From Scatosoma sp045660265 (lineage in GTDB: Bacteria > Bacillota > Clostridia > Christensenellales > Borkfalkiaceae), in assembly GCA_045660265.1 (NCBI GenBank), contig JAZRDM010000021.1:1-7923 (forward strand): DNA of 7,923 bases, given 5' to 3'. Shown here one piece after another: positions 1 to 3,226 of the stretch (the stretch's first letter is position 1; the number at the start of each line of letters is the position of its first letter). Position numbers and translations under genes: made by a program. The notes beneath the pieces are model-generated. The model was not told the origin of the DNA and did no database searches. It was given only the letters and a program-made list of their open reading frames with translations.

Positions 1-4
1 AAAA

Positions 5-40
5 AAATAGCCGAGCAAGAGAGATTGCTCGGCTATTTCT
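5..40. terminator. Perfect-stem intrinsic terminator, probably bidirectional
   Basis: A perfect 14-bp stem (AAATAGCCGAGCAA at 5-18 with its complement at 25-38) closes a 6-nt GAGAGA loop. It is preceded by an A-run and followed by a short T-rich stretch, so it can act on either strand. It probably ends a gene lying to the left of the window and insulates the replicon-like cassette to its right. Confidence 0.8.
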
Positions 41-71
41 ATATAAGCCAAAAGTTTTTGTCCGTTGACGT

Positions 72-107
72 TTGGTTTGGGCTATGCGAGAATAGCCACA
101 ACGCCAA
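72..107. other. Imperfect stem-loop upstream of the repeat array
   Basis: GGCTAT (80-85) pairs with ATAGCC (92-97) around a GCGAGA loop. The stem can be extended imperfectly by TTGG (72-75) with CCAA (104-107). It echoes the first hairpin of the window, which also uses AATAGCC/GGCTAT arms and a purine-rich loop. Next to tandem repeats and a rolling-circle-type Rep gene, a hairpin like this could belong to an origin, but no nick site can be recognised. It has no T-run and is not a terminator. Confidence 0.4.
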
Positions 108-152
108 GGCAAAAAATGGAGAAGTATAAAGATATTGTAAAATTTTTTTCAA

Positions 153-430
153 ATTAACGGACCAAATGCCAAAAAAGTGTCTGACTATATAGTGGAGAGG
201 TTAAAATGAAATCTTTGTGAAAAAATCTAAAAATGTGAACCAAATAGGCAAAAAATGTACCTTTATATGGTGGGGATAAATTTTTCAGCAAAAAGTTTTT
301 GGATTAACGGACCAAATGATGAAAAAATGTATGCTTATATAGTGTAAGGCAATTTTTTTGTGAAAACTGAGCCAAACGGCAAAAAAGTGTGCACTTATAG
401 GGTGTAGGCAAATTTATTCGCAAAATTTTG
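153..430. repeat. Degenerate tandem repeat array (iteron-like), four clear units
   Basis: The 1-491 region has no convincing gene; its main content is this array. Units begin near 153, 233, 303 and 365, with core-to-core spacings of about 78, 72 and 60 nt. Each shows, in order, a CCAAA core (GGACCAAAT in units 1 and 3), an A-tract followed by a TGT or GTGT, a TATAT/TATAG-GTG segment, and an AT-rich tail with T-runs. ATTAACGGACCAAATG is identical in units 1 and 3. Weaker half-copies may lie at 101-152 and 431-450. Repeats directly upstream of a Rep gene suggest initiator-binding iterons or curved origin DNA. The unit is longer than ordinary iterons, so that role is inferred. Confidence 0.7.
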
Positions 431-454
431 AAAATGCCCAAAATAAAAAACTCT

Positions 455-469
455 CTACTTAATAAGTAG
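455..469. promoter_or_regulatory. Short palindrome just upstream of the rep ribosome binding site
   Basis: CTACTTA (455-461) and TAAGTAG (463-469) form a perfect 7-bp inverted repeat around one A. It ends 8 nt before the AAGGAGG ribosome binding site at 478-484. It could be an operator or a small mRNA hairpin affecting rep expression. No clear -35/-10 pair was found close to it, so the rep promoter is not assigned. Confidence 0.4.
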
Positions 470-491
470 GGAACGAAAAGGAGGATACAAT

Positions 492-1406
492 ATGGAAAAA
501 CCAAGATTAATACCGGCGGATTATTTAAGAAACAATCCGTTTGCGGAAACGCATAAATACAAAATTTATCATGACGGGGATCACCCCGTAGCAACGCGAA
601 TTGTGCGTAGCAAAGGGAAACGACCGCCTAAGAAACCTGCGAATACGGCTTTTGATATTGCTTTCGACAGTCTGTATTTTCAAGCAAAAAGAAAGGGCTT
701 GGCAGGCGACGATATGGCAGATTATATACAAGCGGGGTTGGAGAAACTCTATCCCGTTTCTTCCACGTTGCGTAAATATATTTTGGAGAAGATAGATAAA
801 AAGCAACGCAATTTATGGAAGAGAATCAAGCGTTTTAAACGCAAAGTAAATATGAACCGTTGGACGCATTTCGTAACGTTTACTTGCGATCCTAAAAAGC
901 ATACGCAAGAAAGTTTTATGAAGAAATTACGTAAATGTTTATCTAACCTACATACTCGTAGAGGTTGGAAATATATGGGTGTATTTGAGTATGGGGAACT
1001 GAATGGCTCTATATATTTTCACGCTCTAATTTACATACCCGAAGGGGAGATGATTGGTGGGCTTGTAAGGAAGCGCCAGCACAGTAAAAAGCGTAATGGG
1101 ATGTATACCAGGTATGCGAATACGTTCTTTGATGAGGCGTTTGGGATGTCGGATTTTCAGGAAGTGAATCCCATACTTTTGAAGCGTGGGGGAACTTCAA
1201 GATACTTAGTAAAATACATAATGAAGAGCGGCGAGAAGGCGTTGTATAGCAGGGGGACACCTGCGGAAATTTGCAAAGAACTAAGTGATAATGATATAGT
1301 AGGCACTTATTTGGATTATGTGACAATGTACGTATTATGGGATGACGTGCTTGATTGGGAGAGGGATATTAAAGACTACGGCAAGAAGAAAAGGCTTCGC
1401 GTATAA
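492..1406 (+). CDS. Rolling-circle-type replication initiator (Rep, ORF2/G2P-like)
   Basis: This 304-aa protein resembles the HUH-endonuclease Rep proteins grouped as REP_ORF2-G2P, which nick one strand at an origin through a catalytic tyrosine. A basic N-terminal part (to about residue 120, rich in K/R) precedes motif I, HFVTFTCDPKK (126-136). Motif II is SIYFHALIYIP (173-183), and motif III is SRYLVKYIMKSGEKALYSRG (236-255), with Y238 and Y242 as candidate nucleophiles. The ATG is supported by AAGGAGG at 478-484 with 7-nt spacing. In motif II the first metal-binding His appears to be Tyr (Y175), leaving only H177, so activity may be altered. The repeats upstream and absence of other replicon genes fit a small integrated replicon or its remnant. 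The family assignment is from recalled motifs, not a search; the gene itself is secure. Confidence 0.8.
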   Translation: MEKPRLIPADYLRNNPFAETHKYKIYHDGDHPVATRIVRSKGKRPPKKPANTAFDIAFDSLYFQAKRKGLAGDDMADYIQAGLEKLYPVSSTLRKYILEKIDKKQRNLWKRIKRFKRKVNMNRWTHFVTFTCDPKKHTQESFMKKLRKCLSNLHTRRGWKYMGVFEYGELNGSIYFHALIYIPEGEMIGGLVRKRQHSKKRNGMYTRYANTFFDEAFGMSDFQEVNPILLKRGGTSRYLVKYIMKSGEKALYSRGTPAEICKELSDNDIVGTYLDYVTMYVLWDDVLDWERDIKDYGKKKRLRV

Positions 1407-1412
1407 AAAAAT

Positions 1413-1455
1413 GCAACCTCTATTCCTATAATTATAGAAACGAAACGAGAGTTGC
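1413..1455. other. Stem-loop with internal palindrome just after rep
   Basis: GCAAC (1413-1417) pairs with GTTGC (1451-1455), and TCT (1419-1421) with AGA (1448-1450) across one bulged C. Inside lies the perfect 12-nt palindrome CTATAATTATAG (1426-1437). It starts 7 nt after the rep stop codon. There is no T-run after the stem, so it is more likely an mRNA 3' structure or part of the element than a terminator. Confidence 0.45.
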
Positions 1456-1547
1456 GAATGTGGCAGGGCCAGTACGATGGGGTACATGGCGCATTTAGGC
1501 GTACAGAAATGTCCGAAAAATCTTAAAGGACTTACGGAAAAAAAGAT

Positions 1548-1595
1548 AAACGGCGGAATTTCGCAAGCGGGTCAGCGCGAAAACCGCCGTTTTTT
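1548..1595. terminator. Strong intrinsic terminator downstream of rep
   Basis: AAACGGCGG (1548-1556) pairs with CCGCCGTTT (1584-1592). An inner stem, TTTCGC (1559-1564) with GCGAAA (1577-1582), stacks on it across a small internal loop. Six T residues (1590-1595) follow. An A-rich run on the other side could serve as the tail for minus-strand transcription. It probably ends the rep transcript. Confidence 0.85.
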
Positions 1596-1630
1596 CAGTC
1601 TTTAAGTCGGTAAATTCGGTAAGTAAAAGC

Positions 1631-1693
1631 GACGACACCTTGACCGCGCGCCGCAGGCGCGCGCTCGGATAGTGATATAGTCAAGGTGTCGTC
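1631..1693. repeat. 14-bp inverted repeat enclosing a GC-rich hairpin
   Basis: GACGACACCTTGAC (1631-1644) is exactly complementary to 1680-1693. Between the arms is a second hairpin, GCGCGCC-GCA-GGCGCGC (1646-1662), extendable by one pair, then about 16 unpaired nt. Such a GC block is unlike the AT-rich surroundings. A T-rich stretch follows on the plus strand, so termination is possible. The nested form also fits a dispersed palindromic (REP/MITE-like) intergenic element. Which it is cannot be told from one copy. Confidence 0.6.
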
Positions 1694-1727
1694 TTATGCT
1701 CTTTTCATTTTTTTAACGAAGAAAGTA

Positions 1728-1756
1728 TTGACAAATTGAAAGGAATTGCGTATAAT
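1728..1756 (+). promoter_or_regulatory. Perfect consensus sigma-A promoter
   Basis: TTGACA (1728-1733) and TATAAT (1751-1756) are both exact consensus hexamers, separated by the ideal 17 nt. Transcription would begin around 1762-1764, which is the 5' edge of the 12-bp closing helix of the structured RNA that follows. Confidence 0.88.
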
Positions 1757-1761
1757 AAATG

Positions 1762-1956
1762 TGCGACAATTCGAAACCTTGTATTTTCAAGGGTTCACAT
1801 AATTAAATAAAGAACTAGCGGATATAATCAAGGTAGGATTATATCTCTTATCGTGTTTACAAAAAACCGTTGGTTCTTTATGTGAACGAGTTGTCGCAGA
1901 CTTACGAGAAAGGTATATTCTATGGTGCCGTTCTCGTTGAGGGCGGCATCTTTTTT
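1762..1956 (+). ncRNA. Candidate structured RNA or cis-regulatory leader, family not recognised
   Basis: The predicted transcript folds into nested helices visible by eye. P1 is 12 bp, 1762-1773 with 1887-1898, with one wobble. A small hairpin, CCTTG/CAAGG, lies at 1777-1792. P2 is 7-8 bp, 1793-1800 with 1880-1887, sharing one base with P1. After an 8-nt bulge, P3 is 13 bp, 1809-1821 with 1867-1879, with two wobbles. P4 is a 9-bp hairpin, 1821-1829 with 1837-1845, loop AAGGTAG. About 20 unpaired nt lie on the 3' side of P4. Downstream, ACGAGAA (1904-1910) can pair with TTCTCGT (1931-1937), in competition with the terminator at 1924-1956. An exact promoter sits immediately upstream. This layout fits a riboswitch-like attenuator or a stable small RNA. 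It does not match any riboswitch consensus I know. The next gene is a truncated SLOG gene, so its target may be lost. Confidence 0.6.
1924..1956 (+). terminator. Intrinsic terminator at the 3' end of the structured RNA
   Basis: GGTGCCG (1924-1930) pairs with CGGCATC (1944-1950), with one G-U pair, followed by six T residues. Its 13-nt loop contains TTCTCGT, the partner of upstream ACGAGAA (1904-1910). GGTA (1912-1915) can also pair with TGCC (1926-1929), extending that alternative helix into the left arm of this terminator. The terminator may therefore be conditional. Confidence 0.75.
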
Positions 1957-1980
1957 ATTGAAATTTAATATTGATGGGCA

Positions 1981-2022
1981 AGGAGCCGTTAAAAACATTT
2001 ATGTTTTTGGTAGGCTCTTTTT
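1981..2022 (+). terminator. Second intrinsic terminator before the SLOG-like gene
   Basis: GAGCC (1983-1987) pairs with GGCTC (2013-2017), and AAAAACA (1991-1997) with TGTTTTT (2002-2008), around a TTTA loop, with a T-run at 2018-2022. It ends six nt before the AAGGAG of the next gene. Transcription from the promoter at 1728 must cross two terminators to reach that gene. This fits a double attenuator, or a small RNA unit followed by a separately terminated segment. Confidence 0.75.
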
Positions 2023-2037
2023 GCTTTAAGGAGATTT

Positions 2038-2277
2038 ATGAAAGCTTGTAGTTTTTTCGGGCATAGAGATACGCCCCAAACAGAAGAATTGAAACAAAAA
2101 GTAAGAGAAACGGTAGAATGTTTGATAGCTGAAGAAGGGGTGGATATATTTCTTTTCGGTAGCCGTAGTAGTTTTGACGAACTGTGTCTATTTATTGTAA
2201 CAGAACTGCAAGTGAAATATCCTAACATAAGGAATGTGTTATTCCTTCTCGCGGATGCCACGAAAAGCGGTGGGTGA
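2038..2277 (+). pseudogene. 3'-truncated SLOG-superfamily gene (N-terminal part)
   Basis: The ATG has a good site, AAGGAG at 2028-2033, and encodes 79 aa. The opening CSFFGHRDTP (4-13), then VDIFLFGSRSSFDELC and IVTELQVKYPNIR, match the start of SLOG (Rossmann-like, possible nucleotide-binding) proteins common in Clostridia. Those proteins are, from memory, roughly 150-180 aa. The match stops near residue 66, after KYPNIRN, and the last dozen residues look unrelated. The end overlaps the 3' end of the convergent araC gene by 39 nt, and no remaining SLOG sequence was seen in the window. The likely cause is a deletion or insertion with its junction near 2230-2245. The fragment lacks most of the fold, so it is probably non-functional. 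Its leader RNA and terminators look intact. Confidence 0.7.
2229..2247. repeat. Small inverted repeat at the SLOG/araC junction
   Basis: AAGGAAT (2229-2235) and ATTCCTT (2241-2247) form a perfect 7-bp hairpin with a 5-nt loop. It contains the araC stop codon (2239-2241) and sits where the SLOG homology ends. There is no T-run on the minus strand, so it is not a standard terminator. It may be an mRNA-end hairpin or a rearrangement scar. Confidence 0.4.
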
Positions 2278-3057
2278 AAAAAGCGTTTGTTTGGCAAAGA
2301 TTCGGGAAAAATACAACGGATCTGCGTAACCGCATGCTATTGCGATTTCCGAAATGGGGGCAGATGTCGAAAGCAACAAGTGTTTTGCTAAAGAAATCCG
2401 TTTTTCAATGATGTATTGTTGGGGTGAAACCTGAAACGCTTTCTTGAAGCGGGCACAAAAATATTCGGGTGTAAAACCGCTTTGCCGCGCTAATTCCTTG
2501 ATGCTGATTTTCTCGCTTAAATGTTTTTCAATGTATTTTATTGCGGGTGAAAGAGCGGAAACATTGTCCTTTTTAACATCTGTAATAAACAAGCTTAAAA
2601 TCATAGTCATTGCACTGTTGATAAAAATATCCGACAGTTCGCAAGGATGTATATTTTTTTTAATTATGCTGGTGATGAGTTTGAATATGAGTTCGTGTTG
2701 ATCGCTTTCGTAACTGAAGTCGTATAGCGAATTTAAGGGGAATTTACTCATTGTGACAAAGTTGATGAAATACTGCTCCATAAAATCGTCGCAATGCGTT
2801 TTAATGATGGTAGAAGCAGGGATATAGTAGGCGTGCCCTTCGTGAACGTCGAACTCTCCAAAGGTTGTGACGACGTGTCCGCTCCCCTTTGTTACGACCC
2901 AAAATCTCTCGCAGTTCCAGTCGCGGAATTTATGGGTTAAATCCATATTCCAGGCGTGTTCGACTTCTGGGTGCAAAATGCAGTTCCCGACCAAAGATTT
3001 TTTGCAGTTTGCTAAAGTAAAATGTAAATTTGTGTTTAAAAGGTAAAAATTTTCCAT
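2239..3057 (-). CDS. AraC-family transcriptional regulator
   Basis: This 272-aa protein has the usual length and layout of AraC-type regulators. The N-terminal part has a cupin-like ligand-binding character (about 25-105, with ERFWVVTKGSGHV and EFDVHEGHAYYIP). The C-terminal part is a two-helix-turn-helix DNA-binding domain (about 170-268). The first HTH is around ISIKELARQSGFTPEYFCARF (185-204) and the second around ISEIAIACGYADPLYFSRIF (235-254), followed by the typical SPTAFR. Such proteins bind promoter DNA and usually respond to sugars or other small ligands. It is divergent from the surface-protein operon, so that operon is the likeliest target. The ATG at 3057 has no ribosome binding site, and the best promoter places the transcript start at or next to it, so a leaderless mRNA is possible; M38 is an alternative start but would cut into the ligand domain. 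Confidence 0.9.
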   Translation of the reverse strand: MENFYLLNTNLHFTLANCKKSLVGNCILHPEVEHAWNMDLTHKFRDWNCERFWVVTKGSGHVVTTFGEFDVHEGHAYYIPASTIIKTHCDDFMEQYFINFVTMSKFPLNSLYDFSYESDQHELIFKLITSIIKKNIHPCELSDIFINSAMTMILSLFITDVKKDNVSALSPAIKYIEKHLSEKISIKELARQSGFTPEYFCARFKKAFQVSPQQYIIEKRISLAKHLLLSTSAPISEIAIACGYADPLYFSRIFAKQTLFSPTAFRGIREKE

Positions 3058-3063
3058 AAATCC

Positions 3064-3092
3064 ATCATATCACTACACATCAAAGATGTCAA
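3064..3092 (-). promoter_or_regulatory. Candidate promoter for araC
   Basis: On the minus strand TTGACA (3092-3087) and TATGAT (3069-3064) are separated by exactly 17 nt. The expected start is close to 3057, the A of the araC start codon. The -35 overlaps one of two inverted repeats, which would allow autoregulation. Confidence 0.6.
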
Positions 3093-3118
3093 TAGTTTTA
3101 TGCAAAAATCTTAGATTT
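3077..3118. promoter_or_regulatory. Two ATC-N3-GAT inverted repeats, candidate operators
   Basis: ACATC-AAA-GATGT (3077-3089) and AAATC-TTA-GATTT (3106-3118) have the same 5-3-5 form and the same ATC-N3-GAT core. Their centres are 29 bp apart, close to three helical turns. They lie between the divergent araC and surface-protein promoters, the first over the araC -35. Binding by the AraC protein or another dimeric regulator is inferred. Short AT-rich inverted repeats also arise by chance. Confidence 0.4.
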
Positions 3119-3144
3119 ATCCATATATTCCTTAAATTGGTGTA

Positions 3145-3173
3145 TTTACATAGCCGTTGCGTGATGTTATAAT
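3145..3173 (+). promoter_or_regulatory. Extended -10 promoter for the surface-protein operon
   Basis: TTTACA (3145-3150), a 17-nt spacer and TATAAT (3168-3173) preceded by TG at 3165-3166 make a strong extended -10 sigma-A promoter. Transcription would start near 3180, giving a leader of about 47 nt before the ATG at 3227. No riboswitch-like fold is evident in that short leader. Confidence 0.8.
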
Positions 3174-3226
3174 GGTATTATAAAAAAGGATAGTTTTATA
3201 AAAAATATGGGTTAGGGAGGCAAGCG

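Noticed and set aside
65..94. Promoter TTGACG ... AGAATA for rep
   Set aside because: The -35 is near consensus but the -10 is poor, the spacer is 18 nt, and it would place about 390 nt of repeats in the leader.
153..430. CRISPR array
   Set aside because: Repeat units are degenerate and 60-78 nt apart without exact short repeats and unique spacers; no cas genes.
1477..1605. 42-codon ORF downstream of rep
   Set aside because: No ribosome binding site, no recognisable product, and its second half is the terminator stem.
1770..1780. Hammerhead ribozyme core (CGAAAC near 1772)
   Set aside because: No CUGAUGA partner in the expected place.
1762..1898. Retron msr-msd RNA (complementary ends, TAGC at 1816-1819)
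   Set aside because: No reverse transcriptase is encoded anywhere in the window, and TAGC lies inside a long helix rather than beside the terminal repeat.
1762..1898. 6S RNA
   Set aside because: Ends do pair over a long stem, but there is no large central bubble opposite the 5' side hairpin; the 3' strand continues from one helix to the next with no unpaired nt.
1761..1956. Group II intron (GTGCG at the 5' edge)
   Set aside because: Only the 5' pentamer fits; no domain V sequence, no intron-encoded protein, and far too short.
1922..2029. 35-codon ORF including an IDGQG stretch resembling the GLUG proteins
   Set aside because: It consists of the two terminator hairpins and their link; the weak ribosome site and short match suggest chance.
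2229..2247. Intrinsic terminator for araC
   Set aside because: A perfect 7-bp hairpin is present but no T-run follows on the minus strand, and the stop codon is in its loop.
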